A stretch of 64,000 bases of DNA from a virus. The notes under the pieces were generated by a model, which was not told where the DNA came from, searched no databases, and saw only the letters and a program-made list of their open reading frames with translations. This document shows, piece after piece, positions 55,152-63,461 of the stretch (positions are counted from its first letter, which is position 1; the number at the start of each line of letters is the position of its first letter). Location: positions 62,001 to 126,000 of IMG/VR virus record IMGVR_UViG_3300034018_001348, one strand, 5' to 3'. A program made the translations under genes and the position numbers.

Positions 55152-56126
55152 TTATTTTTCAGAAAGTATTTTTTGAATCACTTTTTCTTCTTGTAATGGT
55201 GTTAAATTATGTTTATGAGGATATTTTTTAAACCAATTTCGAACCAAGGTTTCCATACTATTTTTTTCTTGCCTTGCTCTTTTTTCAAATCCGGCTCTTT
55301 GAGCCCCTATTTCATATTTGTGTGTATAATATTTAAATGGGTTAGATTGTTCTTTAACTGTTCTTCTTCCACTATCGTATTGTAAAATATGTTCAATTTC
55401 GTGTCTAACAACTTCATTCAATTCACTAACCAGTTCATTAATAATCTCATTACCTGAATTAGGATTTACTATAATTTCAATATCTATCAGATTATCTTTG
55501 TAATATAAATCACCATCAACTTCAAAAGTTTTAACATCATCACTTTGTTTAATAGATAAATTTAAACTAAATTCAATACCTAATTGCGGGTGATTATAAT
55601 ATGGTTCCGTTTCTCTCAAATCATCAGGTAATTGGTATTCCCCAAATGATTTTGTTTTGTATAATGAAATAATATCATTAACTATTCTCCTAACAATATT
55701 ATCATATTTTTTTTCCATAATTAAACTTTCGTTTATGTTTTTACTTGTTTCATTTACCACTTTGGTACACATAGCAGGATTATTTAACCCCCAATACTGT
55801 AAAAATTTTTGTAATTGTACCGTAACTCTGTTAGTTAAGATATAAAAAGTTAAGTCCCCATTACCCACTACTTTTTCTTTTTTACCGTCCATTAACATAT
55901 TGGTAAGAGCGTCCATCATAGGATTAGAACCCTTAATGAATAAAGTGTAAGTGACATATATCATTTCATCCCCCATTCTTATCATTTTTTTAGTTCCCGT
56001 AATTTGAACTTTAACATTGGCAAATACATCAGATGGCAAATAATCCCCCATAGGGTCTTCAACTATAAAATCATGTTGAGATAAAAATTTATTAAGTCGT
56101 TCTATTGGTAATTCTAATTCTTCCAT
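55152..56126 (-). CDS. HExxH zinc-protease-like late protein
   Basis: 324 aa. VVRHEIEHILQYDSGR (about 248-263) carries the HExxH zincin motif; a third ligand may be in YEIGAQRAGFEKRARQ about 30 residues later (E/Q). N-terminal half is beta-rich and unlike known proteases. Late box 6 nt before ATG. Related proteins occur in other large phages. Could be a virion-associated protease or an inactive structural relative. Confidence 0.72.
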   Translation of the reverse strand: MEELELPIERLNKFLSQHDFIVEDPMGDYLPSDVFANVKVQITGTKKMIRMGDEMIYVTYTLFIKGSNPMMDALTNMLMDGKKEKVVGNGDLTFYILTNRVTVQLQKFLQYWGLNNPAMCTKVVNETSKNINESLIMEKKYDNIVRRIVNDIISLYKTKSFGEYQLPDDLRETEPYYNHPQLGIEFSLNLSIKQSDDVKTFEVDGDLYYKDNLIDIEIIVNPNSGNEIINELVSELNEVVRHEIEHILQYDSGRRTVKEQSNPFKYYTHKYEIGAQRAGFEKRARQEKNSMETLVRNWFKKYPHKHNLTPLQEEKVIQKILSEK

Positions 56127-56272
56127 AATTTATAAATACTTGGTAAATGAGTTTGGTTCTTTCGTACAAATATACTATATTTAATCACACGAAAAAAATT
56201 AAAACGTTAAAATTTAATTCATTATTTGATTCGATGGAATAAAAAAATTATTATTAAAAAAAAAAATAACTT

Positions 56273-57445
56273 ATGTCAAAAATCACAGAAATTAAAAACC
56301 AATATCCTGAATTAAACATTTCAATAATTGACGTGTTTTTAAAAATGGATAATACAAAAACAAATAAATATTTACCATTACTTTGTAAATTATTCTCTCA
56401 TAGGTTTCAACCGGATAAACTATGGGGTAAAATGGACTATAAATCTGAAATAGAGCATATTATAGAAAGAATGGAAAATTTAGGATTTGATTGTGGTAAC
56501 ATGTCAGATAATGAAATATATTCATATTATTTTTATACCGATGTTTTCAACAATGAAGATATTCGTGATGTAATTTCATTCCGTAAATATAATGAAAGAG
56601 GTTTAATTAAAAATAACGATATTACAACATATCAAACATTCGATGAAATTAGGTCGGCAGTAGGGTTGGCGTCGTTAAAAGAGGATGAAAAGATGATGAA
56701 ATCCCAAATAATTAAGGAGTATGAAGATGATGTTTGGTTAGCATTAAGACCATTAACATTCGGTGCGTCATCAAAATACGGAGCCGCAACTAAATGGTGT
56801 ACCACTTATCAAAATGATAAACAATATTTTGAACGATATTGGAATAGAGGTATTTTAGTTTATTTTATTAACAAAGTTACGGGATTAAAATTTGCATTAT
56901 TTAAATCTCTTGATAATGAAAAAGAATTAAGTTTTTGGAACGCTGCCGATAGTAGAGTTGATTTTTTAGAATTAGAAATTGAGGACTATATGTTTCCGAT
57001 TGTTAAAAAGATTTTAAAATCGGATAAAACTAATAAAAATTTATGTTCAGTTAAAATTCAAATACAAGTTGAAATTGAATGTAGTAGGATTAGGTATAAA
57101 AAATCTCAAGTTCTTGGGGAAATATCGATGGAGGGCAATGAGGATAATATGGTAGAAGAAATACCAATGCAGACAATGGAGATTGAAATGAACGAACCTG
57201 AGATAATAGAGAGACAAGTTATTCAATTAAGACCCAGAACGGTAAGAACAAGAGAACAACTTGAGGAACAACTTAGAACCGAAGTTGCAATTTTGGGAGA
57301 AAATGCAGAAGTATCTCTTAGAAATCTTTATGGTGGAATCGATAGACTTGGAGAATCATTTGAGTTGGGAGTATCTACTCGAGGTAATATATCCGCCGAA
57401 CCATATATTGATAATAATGAAGATTGTCAGGCCGGTGAAATATAA
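56273..57445 (+). CDS. WCTT-domain protein
   Basis: 390 aa. N-terminal helical part ends near residue 130; GAATKWCTTYQNDKQYFERY (about 170-190) and ILVYFINKVTGLKFALF match the domain in the LRR protein at 41908. C-terminal 130 residues are E/R-rich (IEMNEPEIIERQVIQLRPRT) and probably disordered. Start follows a long A-run, with no clear promoter box. Confidence 0.75.
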   Translation: MSKITEIKNQYPELNISIIDVFLKMDNTKTNKYLPLLCKLFSHRFQPDKLWGKMDYKSEIEHIIERMENLGFDCGNMSDNEIYSYYFYTDVFNNEDIRDVISFRKYNERGLIKNNDITTYQTFDEIRSAVGLASLKEDEKMMKSQIIKEYEDDVWLALRPLTFGASSKYGAATKWCTTYQNDKQYFERYWNRGILVYFINKVTGLKFALFKSLDNEKELSFWNAADSRVDFLELEIEDYMFPIVKKILKSDKTNKNLCSVKIQIQVEIECSRIRYKKSQVLGEISMEGNEDNMVEEIPMQTMEIEMNEPEIIERQVIQLRPRTVRTREQLEEQLRTEVAILGENAEVSLRNLYGGIDRLGESFELGVSTRGNISAEPYIDNNEDCQAGEI

Positions 57446-57478
57446 AATAAAAATACCCCGTTTGGGGTATTTTTATTT
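57446..57478. terminator. Bidirectional hairpin terminator
   Basis: AAAATACCCC-GTTT-GGGGTATTTT stem between convergent genes. Confidence 0.85.
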
Positions 57479-57483
57479 TATAT

Positions 57484-57747
57484 TTATTCTTCTATTTCGA
57501 CTATTAAAGTCCCTTCCCCTTTAATTACTCTGTGCCAAGTAAATTTTGGTATGTTAAATTCTTTAGTTTCAGATAATTTGATTGGTAAAAAATTCTCCAT
57601 TTGGAATGACCACCCACCGTCTTCAACCACTGTAACTTTTCGGTCTTTAAGGTCTTGATGCCATTTTAATTCATCAGATTCAATATCAGGTGTGAATACT
57701 CTAATCATTTTTCCTGATTTAATGTATTGTTGAAATGGTAAATCCAT
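57484..57747 (-). CDS. Cupin-like protein
   Basis: 87 aa from MDLPFQQYIKSGKMIRVFTP. ELKWHQDLKDRKVTVVEDGG, GWSFQMENFLPIKLS and IPKFTWHRVIKGEGTLIVEI give the G(x)5HxH-like strands of a small cupin found in T4-like phages. Metal ligands W-H and W-H-R are present. Ligand unknown. Overlaps the next gene's stop by 1 nt. Confidence 0.8.
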   Translation of the reverse strand: MDLPFQQYIKSGKMIRVFTPDIESDELKWHQDLKDRKVTVVEDGGWSFQMENFLPIKLSETKEFNIPKFTWHRVIKGEGTLIVEIEE

Positions 57748-58373
57748 TACCAAGAATTTGAAGATGAAAGACCTAATTGTTTTGCATACCTTCCGATTGA
57801 GCAACTCCAATATCCAGCAGTTGTTCTATCTTTCTTTTGGTCACATTTATGACGAGCCCGGAATGATTTTGCCGCCACTTTATTACTGTTTTTGACTTTT
57901 AAATTAGGGTCACCAAAGGTAACTTTTTTAATACCACCACCAGGTGTTTTAACATAAACCGCAAATTTCTTAGGGCCTCCGGGAGTTCTTTTAGGTTTAT
58001 TTAGTTCAACCTTTTTTCCTCTATGTATTGCCTCTTTTAAAATATCCTCTTCAGTCTCAGTTTCATAGATATAAGGGGCGTCCAAATAAACATATTCTTT
58101 ACCTATTTTAACTTTAACCCCTAAATCAGATTCAACCATCATTTTATCTTCCTCATTAAGGTCTATTTTACCTTCATTCCATAAATTTCTAACCTCATTA
58201 ACCAAATCAAAATATTTTTGAGAATAAGCCCTAAAGACATTGTCAGTTAATGATATTTTTTCAGTAATATGATAGGATAATGATTCGGAAATCACCACAT
58301 CTTCTTTCAAAACCAAAGTTTTGTCTAAATGAGACTCCAAAGTCTCTTTTATTAATTCTCTTAAATTATTCAT
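57747..58373 (-). CDS. Tagged phage protein with conserved C-terminal Cys/His domain
   Basis: 208 aa. Tag-like start NNLRELIKETLESHLDKTLV. C-terminal domain (about 120-205) KPKRTPGGPKKFAVYVKTPG, VTFGDPNLKVKN, then FRARHKCDQKKDRTTAGYWS with C: a pattern (FRARHxC...YWSC) seen in proteins of many large phages, often at the C-terminus. Zinc binding by H-C-C is likely. TATTTATT box about 12 nt upstream. Confidence 0.8.
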   Translation of the reverse strand: MNNLRELIKETLESHLDKTLVLKEDVVISESLSYHITEKISLTDNVFRAYSQKYFDLVNEVRNLWNEGKIDLNEEDKMMVESDLGVKVKIGKEYVYLDAPYIYETETEEDILKEAIHRGKKVELNKPKRTPGGPKKFAVYVKTPGGGIKKVTFGDPNLKVKNSNKVAAKSFRARHKCDQKKDRTTAGYWSCSIGRYAKQLGLSSSNSW

Positions 58374-58479
58374 ACATTCTATTTTATAATAAATACCCCC
58401 ATAAAAACTAATAATCGCGCATCATTAAAAACTAATAATCACCCTGATAATATATTTATAGTTATAAAAGTAAATTATT

Positions 58480-59292
58480 ATGACATTAAAAATTGGGTCA
58501 ACCGGAGAAGAAGTGAAAAAACTTCAATTAAAATTGGGTACAACAGTTGATGGGTCTTTTGGTCCCGGTACTAAAAAATTGGTTAAAGAATGGCAAACTA
58601 AAAATGGATTAACTTCTGACGGAATTGTTGGTGAAGGAACTTGGAAAAAAATGTTTAATTCTGTGATTAAAGAAGATGTAGTTATCCCGACAGGGGGGTC
58701 AATCAATTTAGAAAAATTAAAAGGACATATTCCTGAATCAATAATTGCACAGATTCCTGAAGTTATTGAAAAATTCAAAATTAACACACCATTAAGGTTG
58801 TCTCATTTCCTTTCTCAGTGTGGTCACGAATCGGGGGGGTTCAAAGTATTCCAAGAAAATTTAAATTATTCTGCGGATGGTCTTAAAAAAATATTCCCTA
58901 AATATTTCCCTGGTAATTTATCAGAATCTTATTCAAGAAACCCTGAAAAAATTGCATCAAAAGTATATGGTGGAAGAATGGGTAATGGTGATGAATCAAC
59001 AAAAGAAGGGTTCAAATTTCGTGGCCGCGGTGGTATCCAGTTGACAGGAAAAGAAAATTATATTGCGTTTGGAAAGGCAATTAATGAAGATTTGGTTTCT
59101 AACCCTGATTTAGTCGCTACTAAGTACCCAATATTATCAGCATCTTGGTTCTTTACAAGATGTTTACCTAAATGTGATAGTGGTTCGTCAAGAGCCGTTG
59201 TTGAAAGTGTGACTAAATGTGTAAATGGCGGGTTGAATGGAATTGAGGACCGATATAAGCACTTTGTAGAATATTTTAAGTTATTATCATAA
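58480..59292 (+). CDS. Endolysin: peptidoglycan-binding plus GH19 lysozyme
   Basis: 270 aa. N-terminal PG_binding_1 (LKIGSTGEEVKKLQLKLGTT ... GPGTKKLVKEWQ, about 2-58). Then a GH19 domain (about 70-265): catalytic Glu in SQCGHESGGF (about 112), second acidic block in LKKIFPKYFP region and RGRGGIQLTGKENYI (about 184-198). Cleaves the glycan strand of the cell wall. TATTTATA box about 20 nt upstream. Confidence 0.93.
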   Translation: MTLKIGSTGEEVKKLQLKLGTTVDGSFGPGTKKLVKEWQTKNGLTSDGIVGEGTWKKMFNSVIKEDVVIPTGGSINLEKLKGHIPESIIAQIPEVIEKFKINTPLRLSHFLSQCGHESGGFKVFQENLNYSADGLKKIFPKYFPGNLSESYSRNPEKIASKVYGGRMGNGDESTKEGFKFRGRGGIQLTGKENYIAFGKAINEDLVSNPDLVATKYPILSASWFFTRCLPKCDSGSSRAVVESVTKCVNGGLNGIEDRYKHFVEYFKLLS

Positions 59293-59331
59293 TTTTTTTA
59301 TACTTTTTTATACTTTTTTACATTTCCATAA

Positions 59332-59339
59332 TATTTATT
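59332..59339 (+). promoter_or_regulatory. Late-type promoter box TATTTATT
   Basis: TATTTATTAATATG directly before the RHH gene start at 59343. Confidence 0.55.
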
Positions 59340-59342
59340 AAT

Positions 59343-59480
59343 ATGGAAAGAAAAACTTTAATAATTAGTAAAGAAACCCACCAAAAATTAAAGGAATATT
59401 GTAATAATAATTCTATTAAATTAAATGATTGGGTTGAAAAATTAATACTTAACGAAATAAAAAAGTATGATGGAAAATAA
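59343..59480 (+). CDS. Small ribbon-helix-helix-like protein
   Basis: 45 aa, MERKTLIISKETHQKLKEYC then SIKLNDWVEKLILNEIKK: a beta strand followed by two helices, the Arc/CopG pattern. Overlaps the GIY-YIG gene start by 11 nt, so it is co-expressed and may regulate the nuclease or its own promoter (inference). Confidence 0.65.
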   Translation: MERKTLIISKETHQKLKEYCNNNSIKLNDWVEKLILNEIKKYDGK

Positions 59481-60123
59481 TTGGTATGTTTATAGACACA
59501 TTAGATTGGACAAAACTGAGCCTTTTTATATCGGTATAGGTAATAAAAAAAATCACGCAAGAGCATATCAAACCAAACCTAACAGACGTAATGAAATTTG
59601 GAGAAAAATATCTAATAAAACCGATATTGAAATTGAGATTTTATTTGAAGGTTTAACTAAAAATCAAGCGTCTGAAAAAGAAAAAGAATTTATTAAATTA
59701 TATGGTAGGAAAGATTTAAACACTGGGTGTTTATGTAATATGACGGATGGTGGTGATGGTATATGGAATTGTGTTATGTCTGAAAACACTAAAGAAAAAA
59801 TGAGACAATCCAAATTAGGGGATAAAAACCCCAATTTTGGTAAATCACCATCAAAAGAAACCATATTAAAAAGAAGTAAATCTTTAACAGGCCAAAAAAG
59901 GTCTGAGGAAGAAAAACATAAACAATCATTAAGAACAATTAAATCAGGACAGGCAAAATCCACAGATGTTTACAACTTCAATAATAATGAGTATGTTGGG
60001 AGATTTCACTCTATTTCAGAAGCGTGTAGAATTTTAGGGTTTCACAAATCAAATAGTAAGGCTTGTTTAGTGGCTAAAGGTAAACGAAATCAAACTCACG
60101 GATATGTGTTTAAGTATGTTTAA
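59470..60123 (+). CDS. GIY-YIG homing endonuclease
   Basis: 217 aa; a second ATG one codon upstream (59467) is possible. GIY-YIG core: WYVYRHIRLDKTEPFYIGIG, then RRNEIWRKI, EKEKEFIKLYG and N. NUMOD3 (GDKNPNFGKSPSKETILKRS) and NUMOD1-type C-terminus (FHSISEACRILGFHKSNSKA). Confidence 0.92.
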   Translation: MENNWYVYRHIRLDKTEPFYIGIGNKKNHARAYQTKPNRRNEIWRKISNKTDIEIEILFEGLTKNQASEKEKEFIKLYGRKDLNTGCLCNMTDGGDGIWNCVMSENTKEKMRQSKLGDKNPNFGKSPSKETILKRSKSLTGQKRSEEEKHKQSLRTIKSGQAKSTDVYNFNNNEYVGRFHSISEACRILGFHKSNSKACLVAKGKRNQTHGYVFKYV

Positions 60124-60208
60124 CCCGTTGTGTGTTGGATTAAATAAAGATTTTTAATAAAGTTAATTTTTTTATAAAAAGAATACTTATCTTTACAAAA
60201 AAAATAAA

Positions 60209-60472
60209 ATGGGGATTTCAACTAATTTAACATCAGCACTCAACGACTATAAATGGGTTGTTAGAATTTTAAATTCTTCTAAAACGAAGGAACATTTAGA
60301 ATGCACTGAAAAATGTTTTAATCTTTGGGATAATAAATATTTTTCTTCTGATATCGTTGGTCTTGAAAATCGATTCTTAAGACGATTGAGAAATAATTTT
60401 TGGAGTAATTATCACCAAAAAAGAATTTCTATCACATTTAAAAAAAATTTGGTTTCCGTAGTAAAGAACTGA
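60209..60472 (+). CDS. Small hypothetical protein
   Basis: 87 aa, basic and helical (LNDYKWVVRILNSSKTKEHL). Host-like TATCTTTA box about 14 nt upstream. No family recognised. Confidence 0.65.
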   Translation: MGISTNLTSALNDYKWVVRILNSSKTKEHLECTEKCFNLWDNKYFSSDIVGLENRFLRRLRNNFWSNYHQKRISITFKKNLVSVVKN

Positions 60473-60544
60473 ACTTTTTTTAAAATTTAATGTATTTATT
60501 TATTACACACCGCTCTTTGGAGTGTTCTCATATATTTTTTTTCC

Positions 60545-60584
60545 AAAAGACCCGATGATTTATTTTGTTGGGTCTTATTTTTTT
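60545..60584 (+). terminator. Hairpin terminator
   Basis: AAGACCC-(loop of about 16 nt)-GGGTCTT stem followed by a T-run. Confidence 0.7.
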
Positions 60585-60586
60585 AC

Positions 60587-60594
60587 TATCTTTG
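60587..60594 (+). promoter_or_regulatory. Host-type -7 element TATCTTTG
   Basis: 15 nt before the start at 60610. Confidence 0.6.
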
Positions 60595-60609
60595 TAAAAA
60601 ATATTAAAA

Positions 60610-61245
60610 ATGGAACCGGAAAAAGACATATTTGACGAATGGGCGGATGAAAGAGCCAAGAGACCTTGGATTATTAGAAAACTACAATACATTCCATCAT
60701 GGTGGTATAATGATGGTAAGTACTTACACACAACTTTCAAAAGAGGAGTTAAAAGTGTTTGGTATTGGTTACCTATAATTTGGAAAGACCGTCATTGGGA
60801 TTCTCACTACATCTTTGAGGTAATGAAACATAAAATCTCAGCTCAAGCGGATTATATTGGTGGTAATGATAGACATACTCGAGCACAATTAGATGCTAAA
60901 AGAATGAGATTGTGCGTCAAATTAATGGAATTGATACAGGAGGAATTTTATTCAACTGAATACACCGATTATCATAAAACAAAACATTGGTTTGAACCTG
61001 TACCGGATAAACCAACATTATCATCTTGGGAATCACGATTATTAGAAGAAAATTTTGATGATTATTTCAAAAAATACCCACTTATATACAAAAGAGTAAT
61101 AAATGGTGAAGGTGTTTTTGGTAGAGACGGTCGTGAGGAAGATAAACAAATAATTGCAATGAATATTGGACACATAAATCACGATAGAGCAAGAAAATTG
61201 TTATTCAAAATAATGGAGTCGGAAATTGAAAAATGGTGGGATTAA
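60610..61245 (+). CDS. Conserved-looking hypothetical protein
   Basis: 211 aa. W-rich N-terminus (RPWIIRKLQYIPSWWYNDGK; VWYWLPIIWKDRHWDSHYIF) and helical remainder (HDRARKLLFKIMESEIEKWW). The pattern is one seen in large phages without known function. Followed by a phosphatase gene in the same unit. Confidence 0.75.
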   Translation: MEPEKDIFDEWADERAKRPWIIRKLQYIPSWWYNDGKYLHTTFKRGVKSVWYWLPIIWKDRHWDSHYIFEVMKHKISAQADYIGGNDRHTRAQLDAKRMRLCVKLMELIQEEFYSTEYTDYHKTKHWFEPVPDKPTLSSWESRLLEENFDDYFKKYPLIYKRVINGEGVFGRDGREEDKQIIAMNIGHINHDRARKLLFKIMESEIEKWWD

Positions 61246-61269
61246 ATTTAAAAAAAAAAATAAAAAATT

Positions 61270-61971
61270 ATGAAGATTTCGCTAATCTCTGATACGCATA
61301 ATAAGCACAAACAAATAACCGGAGATTTACCTGGTGGAGATTTACTACTTCATAGTGGTGATATATCATCTATGGGATACGAACATGAAATCAGAGAGTT
61401 CTGTAAGTGGTTCAACAACATCGAAGGTTATACTCACAAGATTTTCATTGCTGGAAACCACGATTGGGGATTCCAAGACAATGCTGATAAGGTGAAAGAA
61501 ATTTTGGATTTCTACAGTGGAATTACTTATCTTCAAGATAGTGAAGTTAAAGTTAAAATTGGGGATGAAAGAGAAGTAAAAATCTATGGTAGTCCTTACC
61601 AACCAGAATTTCATGGATGGGCATTTAACTTACCTAAAAATGGAATTGAATTATCGGGTAAATGGGAAGGAATCCCTGATGACACTGATATCCTATTAAC
61701 TCACGGACCTGCGTTTGGAATATTAGATACCGTTGAAGGTAGAAGACACGATAATTTGGGTTGTGAATTATTAGTTGAGAGATTACGAATTATAACCCCT
61801 AAAATTCATCTTTGTGGTCATATTCATACAGGTTATGGTTATGTTAGAAAAGGAGATACTCACCACTTCAATACTGCGGTTTTAAATGAAAGATATACTT
61901 ATACTCAAAAACCAATGACCATCGATTGGAATCCTGATACTAATGAAGTTGAATTTCCTAGTATCGACTAA
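61270..61971 (+). CDS. Calcineurin-like metallophosphoesterase
   Basis: 233 aa. Motifs: LISDTHNKHK (about 6), LLHSGDISSMG (about 28), AGNHDWGF (about 61), LTHGPAFGILD (about 138), LCGHIHTGYG (about 180). Order and spacing match the MPPED-like subgroup, which hydrolyses cyclic nucleotides or phosphodiesters. Different subgroup from the enzyme at 44574. Confidence 0.92.
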   Translation: MKISLISDTHNKHKQITGDLPGGDLLLHSGDISSMGYEHEIREFCKWFNNIEGYTHKIFIAGNHDWGFQDNADKVKEILDFYSGITYLQDSEVKVKIGDEREVKIYGSPYQPEFHGWAFNLPKNGIELSGKWEGIPDDTDILLTHGPAFGILDTVEGRRHDNLGCELLVERLRIITPKIHLCGHIHTGYGYVRKGDTHHFNTAVLNERYTYTQKPMTIDWNPDTNEVEFPSID

Positions 61972-62206
61972 ATAAAACTTGCCAAACAATCTGAGGTATT
62001 TTGGTAAATATTTCATCAGAACCTTCCTTACTTAAATTAGGGAGGTCTTTGATGTATTTTTGAAGATATTTTGGTTCCTGTCTTAATCTCGAAACAATCG
62101 AACTTTTTCGATATAATCTATCAGGATTATACTCATATTGTTCTTTTATTACCTTTTTAATAATAAGGTTTAAATCATTCTCATTTATTTTTATTATATT
62201 TCTCAT
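61958..62206 (-). CDS. Tagged small hypothetical protein
   Basis: 82 aa from MRNIIKINENDLNLIIKKVI (tag), preceded by TATTTATT. A TTG-started extension to 62269 is rejected because of the late box. Body basic helical (RLRQEPKYLQKYIKDLPNLS). Confidence 0.75.
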   Translation of the reverse strand: MRNIIKINENDLNLIIKKVIKEQYEYNPDRLYRKSSIVSRLRQEPKYLQKYIKDLPNLSKEGSDEIFTKIPQIVWQVLFSRY

Positions 62207-62208
62207 AA

Positions 62209-62216
62209 CAATAAAT
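62209..62216 (-). promoter_or_regulatory. Late-type promoter box TATTTATT
   Basis: Coding strand GGTATTTATTGTTATG directly before the start at 62206. Confidence 0.6.
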
Positions 62217-62226
62217 ACCAAACAAA

Positions 62227-62529
62227 ATGAAAAACAAAAAAGATTTACTAATTTGTAGTTGTCATTCAACTGACCATCAATTAATTATACTATATGAAGA
62301 AGACGAATTAGACAATGGTGTAACATATCCTATGTGCTATTTTCACATACATCTAAAGAAACGACCATTTTGGGAACGAGTTAAATATGGTGTTCAATAC
62401 ATATTTGGTAGGCAATGTAATTACGGGGCGTTCGATGAATTCATATTTAATCCGGATGATGCCGATAAATTACAAGGATTAGTTGATTACTTAAAAAATC
62501 AAAAAAGTAGAATTAAAGGTGGTGAATAA
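62227..62529 (+). CDS. Hypothetical protein
   Basis: 100 aa. CSCHSTDHQ near the start, then beta-rich, FHIHLKKRPFWERVKYGVQY helix. His/Cys content suggests possible metal binding. No family recognised. Confidence 0.65.
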   Translation: MKNKKDLLICSCHSTDHQLIILYEEDELDNGVTYPMCYFHIHLKKRPFWERVKYGVQYIFGRQCNYGAFDEFIFNPDDADKLQGLVDYLKNQKSRIKGGE

Positions 62530-62542
62530 CCACCTTTTGTTA

Positions 62543-62550
62543 TATTTATT
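62543..62550 (+). promoter_or_regulatory. Late-type promoter box TATTTATT
   Basis: TATATTTATTAATATG directly before the start at 62554. Confidence 0.6.
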
Positions 62551-62553
62551 AAT

Positions 62554-63189
62554 ATGGCAAACCAAAGTAACTTTTCGAGATTCCCAAAAAAACAATTAGT
62601 TTTTATCGCTAATAAACTTATTGAAGACGGATTTGAATGGGATGATATCACTCATAATTATCAGGACATATATGATGATAATGAAGATATACTTAAACAA
62701 GTATCCTCGTATTTTAACGAATCAGTGGTCGAAGAGGATGTTCAGTTTTTTATTAAGTTTTTAGAAATTAATAGTGGTTTACTTTCTCGAATATCTAATG
62801 ATGATAAGTCGATGATAGAACATCTTATAATCCCACAACCTAAAGATTATTTAGTTGAATATACCACCCAAGGTAGCTGTACATTTATCGAATATTATGA
62901 AACTCGTTTCTCATCTTACGATAAAGATTGGGTGATAGATTCTTTAAATATGCAAAGAAACGATGGTAATTGGGATGTTTATTCCGGTGTTCTAAAAAAT
63001 ACCGAATATGATAATTGGGAAATGAATGATTGGGAAGTTGATGAGGTTAAAGAAGCTCCAAAAAATGTACAAGAATCTCGTAACCCACGAAAATTATTGG
63101 AGAATACCGAAAAACTTATCCCTAAATTAGATAAAGATACTCTTGTTAGTCTAAAATTTCTTATAGACAAACAATTAAGAAACCTTTGA
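62554..63189 (+). CDS. Hypothetical late protein
   Basis: 211 aa. Acidic; helical start (KKQLVFIANKLIEDGFEWDD), then W/Y/D-rich beta part (DNWEMNDWEVDEVKEAPKNV) and helical end. Directly after a late box. No family recognised. 3' end overlaps the convergent gene at 63175. Confidence 0.72.
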   Translation: MANQSNFSRFPKKQLVFIANKLIEDGFEWDDITHNYQDIYDDNEDILKQVSSYFNESVVEEDVQFFIKFLEINSGLLSRISNDDKSMIEHLIIPQPKDYLVEYTTQGSCTFIEYYETRFSSYDKDWVIDSLNMQRNDGNWDVYSGVLKNTEYDNWEMNDWEVDEVKEAPKNVQESRNPRKLLENTEKLIPKLDKDTLVSLKFLIDKQLRNL

Positions 63190-63399
63190 TTTCCTTGTTA
63201 TTTTTTTCGTTTCTTTAGTTAATTCCCCTAATGTTTTTTTCTTTGACGGGTCAGACCATTCATACCCCTTTTTATATCTAATTTCGACCTCTATGGGACC
63301 AAATGTTGATATAGATGAATCGTACTTCCAAATGGTTGTTGTTTCCTCGTCTTCGTAGACTATTTGTCTTTTTGTGTTTTTTATAACTTCTATTGCCAT
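63175..63399 (-). CDS. Small hypothetical protein
   Basis: 74 aa, beta-rich start (MAIEVIKNTKRQIVYEDEET) and basic C-terminus (KKTLGELTKETKKITRKSKV). Host-type TATATTTG box 5 nt before ATG. Overlaps its convergent neighbour by 15 nt. Confidence 0.65.
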   Translation of the reverse strand: MAIEVIKNTKRQIVYEDEETTTIWKYDSSISTFGPIEVEIRYKKGYEWSDPSKKKTLGELTKETKKITRKSKVS

Positions 63400-63428
63400 G
63401 ACGCAAATATATAAAAAATTTTATTAAA

Positions 63429-63454
63429 TAAAAAACCCCTCGTTTAGGAGGGGT
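63429..63454 (-). terminator. Hairpin terminator
   Basis: ACCCCTC-GTTTAG-GAGGGGT hairpin with T-run on the minus strand after the membrane protein gene. Confidence 0.8.
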
Positions 63455-63461
63455 AGTTAAT

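Noticed and set aside
61958-62269. TTG-started extension of the tagged protein at 62206
   Set aside because: The late box and the leader pattern place the start at the internal ATG.
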